From the NCBI GenBank assembly GCA_006384855.1, contig VCJN01000960.1, forward strand, positions 17,473 to 81,472: 64,000 nucleotides of DNA, read 5' to 3'. Below, in pieces: positions 45,912-56,191 of this stretch; the first letter of the stretch is position 1, and each line of letters starts with the position of its first letter. The position numbers were made by a program, and so were the translations under genes. The stretch comes from Tetraselmis striata. Its lineage: Eukaryota; Chlorophyta; Chlorodendrophyceae; Chlorodendrales; Chlorodendraceae. A model generated the notes under the pieces. It did no database searches. It was not told the DNA's origin and saw only the letters and a list, made by a program, of their open reading frames with translations.

Positions 45912-47667
45912 TCAGGACACTGTAAGGTGGACGAGTGGGTGGCGGAGTCGCGCCACCTTCCAACTGCCCTGCCTCCGTATTCTCACCGCGCTGAGTTGTT
46001 AGCTGCGTATGAGCGTGGCCCAAAGTTGGCCGAATGCTGAGAGTAGTCGCTGCTACCGTAGTCAGTAGTTGATCACAGCAGCAATGGCACTTGCGATTGT
46101 CTTATGAAACCGCGATAGCCAGCCCGGACGCGATACAGCTTTCGTCCGTCGGGCCGTGCTGCGGTTAGGTGGGGAGGGGGAGGGGAGGGGGACTTGAAGC
46201 CCAGGCCCAGGGGTCTGCAGGCGTCGTCTCTGTCACGTACGCCGGACCGCCCTGCGTCTGGCTGCATTGCTGCACTAAGGCGACAGTTCCGTCGCGTCGC
46301 ACCTGCTATGCTCGCCGCTCTTGCCGAGACGCGCGCTGCCTAGGCAGCGACCCGCCCCCACCGTCGCCGTGCGCAGGCGATAATGTAGACCCGCCGGCAT
46401 CGGACTCGCGGGCGCCAGCGGCAGCAGCGAGCTTCCTCTCCCACCGCGTCAGAAACGGCCTTCGCGCATAGCGTTTCCGTCGGATCCCAAGCGGACACAA
46501 AACAGTCAAGCACGCGATGAACTTGCGCAAAGGATATGAGAGCACTAGCGCGATGAAAGTAGCGACTTGGGCGCAGCGCGCAAGCAGCGCGCGATGCTGT
46601 GACTTATGCCGGCAGCTGCGAAAAGTCGCACGAGCTTTCGTTCTCGTTATACCAAGGGAAGATCACTGGCGTAGCTGGCACTTGCGTGCGCGCAGGCAAC
46701 AAGCAAGGACATTTTGATGACGAGGGCGACGGCGGATACAGCGACCACCTGATGTCTGCTGAGGTTTGAGGCCTCGCGCGTCGTATCCGACGATCAAGGT
46801 TGTGTGGCGCGGCGTACGTGACGAAACCAACATCAATAGGGCCCTTGACGATACTCCGATCCGGTGTATCGTCAGCAGCGCGGACTCTCAGAAACCCGTC
46901 GAAGTTTCTGTGCCCCGCTCCGCCGTGCGCTGTAACCGAACGTCCACTCAGACCGTCAGGGAACCACTCGTGCACTACCGTCTGTCCGTCTCATGCATTC
47001 GTCCAATTGAGCTTTGCCTGGCGCAGTTCAGCGGTAATGACGATGACAAAGCGACGACGACGTACAGCTTACACAGCGCGCCATACCTGTAGCGACTTTC
47101 ACCCGCGCAGATGCGCGCGCAGCGCGCAATGGCAGAATTCGACGGCAGAAGCAGGAGCGCTCGCGTGACAGTACCACCGTACTGTACAGGTACCAGGTAG
47201 TCAGGGAAAGGTTCCAGATATCTACTCTTAAATGCAAGCTTTTTCCTTCCCCAGTACCTTCCGTACATTCTCTGGACCTGAAACCAACATCATCAATATA
47301 TCTGCTGTGGCACTGGTTCGCTGCTCGACCTGCGTTGCTTGCTTCATTGCAGATGTCGACGCAGGCGCTCGCCGCTCCACGACGGAAGCAGCGCGCCTGG
47401 CCTCACTGGTCGTTGTGGCTGCCGAGTAAATCCTAGAAACCGAGTCAGTCACCCGCGAGGTTATTGCCGTGTTCCTCCCTCGTCTACCTCTGGCCTGCTT
47501 AGGGGACCGATCTCCAGCCAGGTCGCTATGCACCCGGCCGCGTTAGCCGACCCGCGCGGAACCGCTGCTGGGCTTCGCCGCACCTGTTGCACCGCTCAAG
47601 CAGCGCGCTGGCGCTCTCCCGCGGTCGGTAGCAGGCGAGCGACGGGGGACGCCCTCGCACTGCGGAG
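45912..47667. other. No gene recognised
   Basis: Short frames on both strands without motif or splice-compatible partner. It may hold the 5' exons of the minus-strand membrane-protein gene and of the plus-strand helicase-associated-domain gene. Confidence 0.5.
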
Positions 47668-48192
47668 GTGTCCCTGGCGCGGCGGCGTGCAGGATTGGGT
47701 CTGGAGGCGCGGGTTCGGACTGTACGACGCGTCCTGGAGGCTGGGCGTGGCGGTTGTGTGCCGGGACCGCCGACGGGAGGAGCTGGGGAGGAGCGGTGGC
47801 TCGCGATGTACGAGCAGCTGGCGGCGTTCAAAAAGCAGGAGGGCCACTGCCGGGTGCCGACGGTATATGCGAGCAACCCTGAGCTGGGGCGGTGGGTCAG
47901 AACGCAGCGGGCAGCCAAAAAGAAGGGCGAACTGAATGTAAAGCGGGTGGCGCTGCTGGAGGAGCTGGGCTTTGTGTGGGACCCTTACGAGGCAGACTGG
48001 CAGGACATGTACGCGCAGCTGGTGGCGCAACAGCGGCAGGAGGGCCACTGCCGGGTTCCAAGGCGATCTGCGACCAACCCAAAGCTGGGGCGCTGGGTCA
48101 TGACGCAGCGGGCAGCCAAGAAGAAGGGCGAACTGAGCGAGGAGCGGGTGGCGCTGCTGGAGGAGCTGGGCTTTGAGTGGCGTCTACGGTAA
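47668..48192 (+). CDS. Helicase-associated (HA) domain protein, two repeats
   Basis: The frame encodes two HA repeats of about 65 residues: W-x-AMYEQLAAFKKQEGHCRV with NPELGRWVRTQRAAKKKGEL and RVALLEELGFVWD; and W-x-DMYAQLVAQQRQEGHCRV with NPKLGRWVMTQRAAKKKGEL and RVALLEELGFEW, then RLR and a stop. HA repeats are small helical modules, probably nucleic-acid binding, in large families in many algae; the exact role is unknown and no helicase motor is attached. The first in-frame ATG is 47806, inside repeat 1, so the true start is upstream, perhaps in another exon. The two repeats are so alike at DNA level that recent duplication is likely. Confidence 0.8.
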   Translation: MSLARRRAGLGLEARVRTVRRVLEAGRGGCVPGPPTGGAGEERWLAMYEQLAAFKKQEGHCRVPTVYASNPELGRWVRTQRAAKKKGELNVKRVALLEELGFVWDPYEADWQDMYAQLVAQQRQEGHCRVPRRSATNPKLGRWVMTQRAAKKKGELSEERVALLEELGFEWRLR

Positions 48193-49934
48193 GGGTCATC
48201 ACGGGGCTGTTGAGGCGCTCGAGGCTCGTCCCGTTAGGATCCATGGGTAGGTGGGGCATTCCGCTTCTGGCATTCTGCCATCACCGCAAGGTGCCATGCG
48301 GTGCGAGCCCGCCGCACTGCCTGTGACATAGCTCACCCACCATCGGGTGCAGATCACACGCAGGGGTGCAATAGAAGAGCACTGGAAGCTGCGGCTGCCG
48401 ATAGCGGCCTGTCTGCGGTGGCGATGACTTGGTGAATATGGAATTTAGACGAACAAGTACGCGTAGACGATCATGCCAGGTGATTTGGATACCGCACAGA
48501 TGCGTATCTTGTAGACAGATATGGGGGATCTTGCACGTAGGAGTGGTATGATGCAGTGCAGCAATTTGCGGGCGCTGCCACTGCCAGACGTGACCAGTGA
48601 GGCAGATACATTCGCCCCCCAGCAGGAGTGGTGGTGGGTGGGGCAGGGGAGGAACGGACCTGCTGTGCCCCCCCCCCCCCCACCCCCCCCCCCGCCCCGC
48701 TATCCGGGCTCCTTCGCACTTCGTGTTGGGCGCTGATGAGCGCTGCAGGTTTGCGTGCAATTCCATCATGTGTACAAATACCGCAGCATGGGATCATGGG
48801 GGAGTATTCTCCGTTGGGCACCACAGTGTTGCGCCGCAGGTAGCAATGATCCACAAACTCTGGTTGTGCTCTGTCACAGCCTCGTGACATCAACCAATCG
48901 CAGACTTTGACTGTCAACGCCCCGAGCGCACGCCAATAAACACAATACCATGAACTAGGCGCAGCGTATCCAATCCAAGGTACACTGGCAGAGAAACATG
49001 TAACCATGCTTTGAAACTGTATACCATGACAAATCCTTGTGCTACAACGGCACAACGGAAATCGATGAATGCAGTAACTTGCCAGTGGTTTCGTGAAATC
49101 TGCAAGTGGCAGCAAATTCTAAATATAATTATACCATTATAGTAAGCAGAGGTAGTAAGCATGTATGCACGTATGTTCCACTGCTACAGTTATAATATCG
49201 TTCATAATTATTGCAAACATGCTTCATTATTAGTCGGGGGACGCACTGCGCCATTGATACTTTCCCATTGTGCATTGCCCTGCACGGCGCGTGAGCGTGC
49301 CCAACACACAAAGGCATGCAGAGTGTGCGCTGAATGGTTAAAGTGATTCCCTAGCGGCGATGCGCTGTACTCCTGGCAGTCTGTTGCACTCTCAGAGGCT
49401 CATTGAACACAGTGAGGGTCGCTCGATATAGATAGAGGCAAGAGGCCTGCTGTTGTGCACAATTGCAGTACTAGCATCCACACATCATAGAGCCACACAT
49501 CATAGAGAGGATGGGTCCGAGGGGGAAATTAAAATCTGAAGGCCTCCATGATGACGGCTGACTACACAAGATGACTATACAAGGGATCACTTACAGTCTA
49601 CCTCAAGCTGGGGAAATAGCCAGAGCCCACATAGATGTACCCTGAAGTTATTTAGACAAAGGGCAACACAATTTGCAACACTGAGATTATTTCAATTCCT
49701 GACACATGCCGGTACTACCAGGTACTGGTCACACATGCCGATGCTTGTCGTCCGTGATAGCGTCGCTGTTAGCCACATTTACCATGCCAACTGCTCAACA
49801 CATCCTGGCCCGCCAATGCAAAGCACGCAGCGAGGTATACCGCACTATCACATGCAATAATTTGGACCATTGCCAGCACGCCAAGCCCCTGGTCCCTATG
49901 AACGAGTTCCATGACGCCTGCATGTGGGGCCGCG
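48193..49934. other. Intergenic, no gene seen
   Basis: Lies between the HA gene and the 3' end of the sulfotransferase. Poly-C at 48669-48692. From about 48900 the sequence becomes AT-richer with no frame of note. Confidence 0.6.
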
Positions 49935-51104
49935 CTATGCGGTGGCGGCGCGGCGGTGCGCGTAGATGGTCTCGCAGGTGTCCGCCCAGCCCTGGCCAAA
50001 GCTGGCGGTGCCGCTCGGCCGTGGGCCGCCAAAGAGGAGGTGCAGGCCGCGCAGCAGACCCGCCTCCTGGTAGTACTCCTCCACCAGCGCCACCGCCTCG
50101 GGCGACAGCTTGGGCTTGGTGTCCACGTCCGCGCCGCGCGGACGCGCTTGGAGCGGCGCCAGCCCCGCGGCCGCCGCCACGCCCCCTGCGCCCGGGAGTG
50201 CAGCCCCCACGCTGGCGCCCACCAGCGACGGCATGTCGCGGTAAAAGTCCTCCGAGCAGTAGACCGACACGCGGTGCGGCTCGTGAAACCGGAACAGCCA
50301 CGCCAGTTGCTCGTGGTACAGCCCACGCCCCACCAGCTGCCAGTCCACCAGCAGCGCGGGGTCCGCTGGGTCAGGGTGGAAACGCCAGAAGTTGGGGCGA
50401 AGCGCAGTGTGCGCGTGGAAGGGGCTGGCGGCCGGGGGCACGCCGTCCCTTTCCCATCCTGCCGCGCTCAGGCAAGCGCGGTAATCGGGGTTCACCACGT
50501 GCGCATGCCACGGCTCAAACATCTCGGGGCGATGGCACGCGCGCAGCGCCGCGATCTCCCGGCGCAAATGGCGCTCCAGCACGCCCGCGCGCTTCAGCGG
50601 GCACTTGACCACCTCGCATCCGGGAGCGCCTGGCAGCGGCGTCCCTGCCCGGCGCAGCTTGATGGTCTCGTAGCTACAGGGTAGTGGGCAGGGGCAGCCG
50701 CAATCAGTCAGCCCGGATTAGTGTGTTGCATCAGGTCCGATACAGCCCACCGAGCCGGTAGCTACAGGGAGAAGGGCTGTCACAAAGGAGGGCAGCACCA
50801 TGGAGCTCAGCGTCTAAGGACTAGATTCCCTGTGGCTGGCCCCTGCCTGCCTGCCTAACCACCCCCCCCCCCCCCCCTCTCCCCCCGCCGCATCCACCAA
50901 GCCTAACCAATGCACCCCTGACAGTGTCATCCGCTATCGAGTGGGAGCAGAGCTTGTGGTGGATGGGGATACGGTGTGGAGAATGGGTGATGGCCTTTAA
51001 CGGGGCAGCAGAGGATATGGCATTGATGTGTGAATCATTCGCGGTATGGTGGGTGTAGCTATGAAGGACTTTGATGAAGCGCAATTGTGGATGGAAAATG
51101 ATGT

Positions 51105-51135
<31 letters not shown>

Positions 51136-52168
51136 GGGGGGGGGGCGAGGGGGCATGCGCCTTCCAGACGCCGCGCGGCATTGCACTGGAGGCAAAAGAG
51201 CCCTCAGGGATAAATAGGGAACAAAACAAGTTGCTCCTTTCCGGAGGAGGTTGAGAGGGGACGGGGTGAGATCTGTGTGTGTGGGGGGGGGGGGGGGGGG
51301 GGGGCACATTTTGGCAAAATCTGTCACCCCGCTGAGCGTGGCGGCGTCACAGCGCTTCAAGGTCTCCTCCACCTTGCACTGCCAGCGGAATATTCGCTCG
51401 TGCTTCTCGCCGTCCATGTGCGCAAAGTGCGACAGCAGGCGATCCATCGGGTGGCGCAGCAGCGCCGTCAGGCTCGTCTCCCCCGGCGGCGCCAGCTCGC
51501 ACAGCCGCAGCGCCGCATACGGCACTGTCATGTACTGCGGCGACACGTCCACGGCCAGCTGCCCGCACTCCGGGCTCGACGTGTTGAACTCGCCCCAGTA
51601 GGCCGCGACGTCCTCCGCGCCTGCGCGCCGGTACGCCCTGTTGAAGCCACATAGATACAATGAGCTCCGCTGCCCTGGCCTTTACACTCGCCTGTCAGTC
51701 TACGACTGCGTGTTATCCTGCCAAAAAACGGGGATGATGCGGGCTGCGCTGTCGAGTTTGGCACGCGACGCCCCGCACTTCGGATGGACGAGGCGTGCCT
51801 GTCCATATTATGCCTCACCGGGAGTAGAACCAGGTGTTGAGCTCCTTTCGCCGGGGCAGGCACACCATCCCAGGCTCTGCTTCCCCAAGCGCCTTCAGAA
51901 AGGCGTACAGTGACGTGGTGCCCGCCTTCATGGCGCCCACGCCCACGAAGAGGCGCATTTGCTCCGCTCCGGCCGGAGGCTCTGCGGCTCGCGCGCACCC
52001 CCGGAACCCCCACGACGGCAGCATAGCCGCCGCGTCCAGCCACGGCGCGGCGAGGTGCTCCGCCAGCGCGGCGCTGGGCTCCGCGGTGAGTTGATATGAG
52101 CCTTCGACGCGCAGCAGCGATGTGAGGCACACTAGCGCGGCGAGCGCTGCCCGGAGCCGGGGCAGCAT
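49935..52168 (-). CDS. Sulfotransferase with N-terminal signal, three exons
   Basis: Minus-strand exons 52168-51819, 51637-51308 and 50673-49935 join in phase to 472 residues. The N-terminus (LRAALAALVCLTSLLRVEG) is a signal peptide or anchor. The 5'-phosphosulfate loop is LFVGVGAMKAGTTSLYAFL (residues about 70-88) and the 3'-phosphate site is LLRHPMDRLLSHFAHM in exon 2. Exon 3 carries ERHLRREIAAL, HEQLAWLFRFHEPHRVSVYC and a C-terminal TCETIYAHRR. It should transfer sulfate from PAPS to a sugar or glycoconjugate in the Golgi; the acceptor is unknown. The donor of intron 2 sits directly at the start of a C-run (AAAAT then GTGCCCC). Plus-strand frames over exon 3 are shadows. Confidence 0.87.
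50862..50886 (+). repeat. C-rich tract in the sulfotransferase intron, antisense orientation
   Basis: C's on the plus strand although the gene is on the minus strand: an exception to the sense-strand rule. Confidence 0.9.
51102..51145 (-). repeat. Compound (C)n(CA)n tract in the sulfotransferase intron
   Basis: (TG)n then about 26 G's on the plus strand, i.e. (C)n(CA)n on the sense strand. Confidence 0.95.
51274..51304 (-). repeat. Compound (C)n(CA)n tract at the sulfotransferase intron donor
   Basis: On the sense strand a run of about 22 C's starts 3 nt into the intron, followed by CA repeats. Confidence 0.95.
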
Positions 52169-54404
52169 TGCGGGCGGCAGCGCGTCGTGGAATTGAGTTC
52201 GCGGGCGCGCCGCCGAATAAATACGGTATTATTACACGCGAACGGCGCGACGGTTCACAATTTCAACTCCGCCGCCAACCGCTGACCGGTGGCGAGGGAG
52301 TGGCACGCTACAGCCGGTGGAAGAGATGGCGGGAGGAAACTCCAGGGCCGGTGGGACAGGACGGACGTTATCGGGCTCGTGTCTGTGTTTGTCGCCTGCC
52401 CGATCTGATGGTGAGTGTTCGCGTCAAGCATGTGCAGGACGGATGCGGGCGGGACGATGAGGGCGTCGTCGCCGTCGTTGACGAAGTCGTTGAGTGTTGC
52501 GGGCGCGCGGGCGGGCGTCGCGATATTTGCTGGCTTCTCCGGCTTCCTCGTCCTGTCTCCGCCGGTGCTGCGCTAGTGGCACCAAGGGTTACGGGTACCT
52601 GTACTTCCGGCGCGCCCATTCGTCGACGAGCATCTGCGCGCTCGTAATAATTGTATGCTACCTGCCCCTTACTGTCATGTGTTCAGCAAAATTAAGATGC
52701 TGCAAAAACTCATTTAGCAAATCGCTATATATTTTTTCTGCAAAATAATTCTGCAAAATGATGAACAGTGGCCTGACTAAATTATGACCCGTGAGCTGTT
52801 GAACGTAGTTGCTACGAGTACGAACCCTTCCCTCGAGACGTCGAAGACCCGCGTGCGGTGCTTGGGGCCGCACCGGGTCCTGCCCAGTGGAATCGCAAAT
52901 GCCCATCCCCACGCAAGGAGTAAGGTTGCGTGTCCGTTATGGCCTGACAGAGCTGGTTTACATCCCCAGCTTGCAACCGAGGGTGCACCCCTCCAATTGC
53001 GGCAGGCGGCATGCCCGGCTTGCGGCAGTGGGTGCGGCCGTGCGTTGGGGTCAAACCTTGCCGTCAAGTCCACTCGGCTCGAATCCCTCATGGAGCTTTT
53101 TTCTCCAGGGCGGCCATGCTCTCATTTATATAGTGCAAGGAAGCCCCTTGAGCCCCCGCTCCCACCCTCCAGCACAACACCGGACCAAGGTTCCGAGATG
53201 TTGAGCGCAACTTGGGTATGGCCACATCACGGGAGAGGGGCACGGAGATGCACTTCCGTGTTGCGCATGGCTCAGTCCCCAAATACCTGCGCCATCGCCC
53301 CAGGATCAGGCAACACGTAGCCAAGCCCCTCCACCTATTGCCGAGTGTAGAGCTGTGCTTGGCTATGATGACACACAATATGCTCGGAGGGGAAGTTCAG
53401 AGACTAGACGGGAGCCAGTGCGGCATGGCACCGCCGTGCTCAATATATAGTCCCTCACCAGTCACCACCTTAGAAGGTGCATGTGGTGCGCTCCCCATGG
53501 AAGAGTGAGCTACATGCATGAGCTAGGCCGTTCCTAGCTATTGAGATTGTATGATATATTGATATGTAGCTAGTATGGAAGTGTGCACTGAGCTCCGCGG
53601 CTCGGGCCGGGGTTTGTGGAACGGCATGCCGCCCCCGTCGTGACTGCCCAGATGTTTGTAAATATATATGATCCCGAGGTCACTGTCGACCCTCTACGGC
53701 GACGCGCTCATAAACCTCCCGGCACTTGGAGACGCTCACTTGCGTGTACAGCACGACGATATCGCAGACGCCTTCCGCGATCACCGTGTTCACGATTTGG
53801 GTATCTCTATATGCGGGGAGGTTAGCGGATGACTTGATCCAGCAAGTAGTGCCTCTCGGCAACGCCGTAGCCAGGGATGGACTCAATTACCTGGCGGTGC
53901 CGGACGCAGAGCTCTCCCTCCCGGCGTTCAACGTCATGATCGGGAGCTATGACCCCCGCCCGGAGCTTGAAGCCCACGCTGTTGGAGCACTACTAGCCTC
54001 CCGGCCTGTCTCGTAATTATACCGTAATGGCCCGTATTCAATTTTTCCCATGGAATGGGCGTGTAATCGCCGTATCTACCCAATCAGAGCCAAGGAGGCG
54101 GTCAAGGGCAGCACTGCCCGCGACTGAGAGCTCTGGATGGAGCGTACAGTGCACCCCCCCTGCTTGTCCTCATAAGCAATGTGTCTAGGTTGTTGTCATA
54201 TGAATACATGCCCTATGTCCTATGCAAATGCGGGACGTGAAGTGCGTGGCCAGCGGCACACTGTAGCCTAAGCCGGCATGGAAGCGCACATATGAAATGG
54301 GGCTCGATTCCCTTGGCATCAAGTGACCCCCCTCCTCTTGGATTGGTGAGCGGGGCTACATTGGGGCTAAGTCGCTGCAACCCTGCTAAAGGCTCCCATA
54401 TATA
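52169..54404. other. Sulfotransferase upstream region grading into element DNA
   Basis: 52169-52650 is GC-rich and probably holds the promoter. From about 52650 the sequence changes; a frame at 53726-54016 (96 codons, ending HAVGALLASRPVS) is open but unrecognised. Closeness to the tyrosine recombinase at 54405 suggests that at least 53600-54404 belongs to the same mobile element. Confidence 0.45.
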
Positions 54405-54636
54405 CATGTCAACGATCTACACGTTCTTCGAGCTCCACACCATCGACCCCATTGCGAAGGGCAGCCTACACCTCACCGCCGCACATCGTGGCATGTTGTT
54501 GAGGCAACACCGCATGGAGGCTGCCCCTTTGCGAGTCCCGTTGCATGCTGATGTCACATACACCTTCGTCGAGCGAACCGGATTGATTACGTCTGCTCAT
54601 CTCGTCCCTCCCAATGAATATCAATACGACTTCCGG
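54405..54636 (+). pseudogene. DIRS-type tyrosine recombinase, N-terminal part
   Basis: Open frame from ATG 54405: MSTIYTFFELHTIDPIAKGS, then LRVPLHADVTYTFVERTG and NEYQYDFR. It is cut by the chromovirus at 54636. Skipping the insertion and one target duplication, the frame continues as ALKASVVNFMLFAKGLTGVS at 61286, the recombinase core. The N-terminal part itself shows no diagnostic motif; the assignment comes from continuity. Confidence 0.55.
54632..54636 (+). repeat. Target-site duplication, chromovirus copy 2 (left)
   Basis: TCCGG, repeated at 61281-61285 after the 3' LTR. Confidence 0.9.
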
Positions 54637-54987
54637 TGTTAGGGTTGGGCCTAGCGACTACCCTAATACCACCTGCGACGTTTTATGGCCAAGTAATCTC
54701 ACTGTTGTACTGCTGATATTTCAGCACGCGTATTATGTACTGGTACGGCCACAACCAGGCGCCAGTAATAAATATTCCTTGTAACATAAATACAGTACGC
54801 GCTACAACTCCTAATCATCAGGATAGCGCTACTAGCTGCCTGTCCGCGGTGCCCAGTTGGACCGCTATAGGATAAATATCCAATGCCACCAGCATGTTGT
54901 AAGAGATTACATCCAGCAACCAACTCAATTCGCCAAACGCTACGAGTAAGAGCCCTGTTTCACTAAGTACTGCCACGAGTACTTACA
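54637..54987 (+). repeat. 5' LTR, chromovirus copy 2
   Basis: 351 bp, TGTTAGGGTTGGGCC to GAGTACTTACA. The primer site TGGTTTCGGCTTCCTG follows at 54989. Confidence 0.95.
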
Positions 54988-55141
54988 CTGGTTTCGGCTT
55001 CCTGTTACGATCCATCTCCACCTGCCGACCCACCGCGACATGCTCTCGCACGCACGACGATACATTCGCGATTTCGCAGGTCCTATCGACCCTTGGTAAC
55101 GATTCTGTACCCTTCAACCTTTATCCGAGTCGCCTGTCGCC

Positions 55142-56191
55142 ATGGCATCGCACCGGAGCGCCCGTCAAGCCGGTTACCCTCCCGGTGGTCCACCCGCCGA
55201 GCAGTCTATGCGTCAAATTGTCGAGAAGAAGATGCTGGAAGCCCGCGTTGTGGCGCCAACCCAGAACATCTCTCACAAGCTCGCCGACGTTCATGACTTC
55301 CCAGCAGTCAAGGCCTTTCTGGAGAATGTCGACAAGGAGATTTCCGACCGCAACAAGCTTTGGGTTCCTGAGACGGAGGCTTGGCTCGGTCGCCAGTTCA
55401 AGACCGATTCTATCGCGGCTCACACCCACCAACTTGTACTCAACAGCCATGAGCTTCAAGTTCACATTGTTATGGGTTGCGAGGTCCTGACTCACTTTGT
55501 CAACTATCAAGACTGGAAACAAGCTTTTTTCAAGGCCGCTTTCCCCAACGACATTCAGACAACTGTCGGAGACTATGCGCGTAACATTTGCATCAAGCCG
55601 AGCGACCCCAAGATGGCCACTTGCTGCGTCGACTTGCAGCGCAAGCTACAAGCTGCATTTGCTTTGCTGCATGAACCTTTCGTTGTGCCTGAGTACTTGC
55701 AAGTGCAGCGTATTTTGCAGGCGATTCCCAAGCACGAGAGAGCCGAGGTGCAAAAGATGGCTAACCACAACAACGAGGTTGTCTCGACTCATGAAGTACT
55801 TTTCAGACATCTCTCGGCTATCGACGAGGAGCACCGCGTCGCTGTCGAGATTGCCCAAAGGAGGCAGGCCAACATCAAGAAACACAAGCGTGGCTACGAG
55901 GAGTATTCAGGTCGTTGTCACATGCCGACCTCCACAAACCCGTGGTCACGCAACAACGGAGCATCAACCAGCTCTGCCCCAAGTCGTCATGCTGCTCACA
56001 TCAGCTTCCCCAGTCGTCAACCAAAAAAGAGTCGCTTCTCTGGTGAGTACGCCAAATGCGGCAAAAAAGGCCACTCAATTTATGAATGCCGCCATGCGTC
56101 TGAACATGACAAAGAACAGTTCAAAGCCAAAGTGGCAGCTAACAAGCTAGCCAAGCAAGTCGACAAGATCGACTTACATAAAAACAAATGA
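55142..56191 (+). CDS. gag: Chromovirus copy 2 Gag, full length
   Basis: 349 residues from MASHRSARQAGYPPGG to QVDKIDLHKNK. The middle (FLENVDKEISDRNKLW to DIQTTVGDYARN) is a capsid-like helical region missing in copy 1. The zinc knuckle reads YAKCGKKGHSIYEC: the first cysteine is Tyr, so one zinc ligand is lost relative to copy 1. The TGA (56189-56191) is followed by CGG and, four nt later, a hairpin GTTGG-loop-CCAAC (56196-56213). No frame change separates it from pol, so Gag-Pol would be made by readthrough. Confidence 0.9.
   Translation: MASHRSARQAGYPPGGPPAEQSMRQIVEKKMLEARVVAPTQNISHKLADVHDFPAVKAFLENVDKEISDRNKLWVPETEAWLGRQFKTDSIAAHTHQLVLNSHELQVHIVMGCEVLTHFVNYQDWKQAFFKAAFPNDIQTTVGDYARNICIKPSDPKMATCCVDLQRKLQAAFALLHEPFVVPEYLQVQRILQAIPKHERAEVQKMANHNNEVVSTHEVLFRHLSAIDEEHRVAVEIAQRRQANIKKHKRGYEEYSGRCHMPTSTNPWSRNNGASTSSAPSRHAAHISFPSRQPKKSRFSGEYAKCGKKGHSIYECRHASEHDKEQFKAKVAANKLAKQVDKIDLHKNK

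Noticed and set aside
49911-50684. Plus-strand frames over the sulfotransferase third exon
   Set aside because: Antisense shadow; the minus strand joins in phase to exons with both PAPS-binding motifs.
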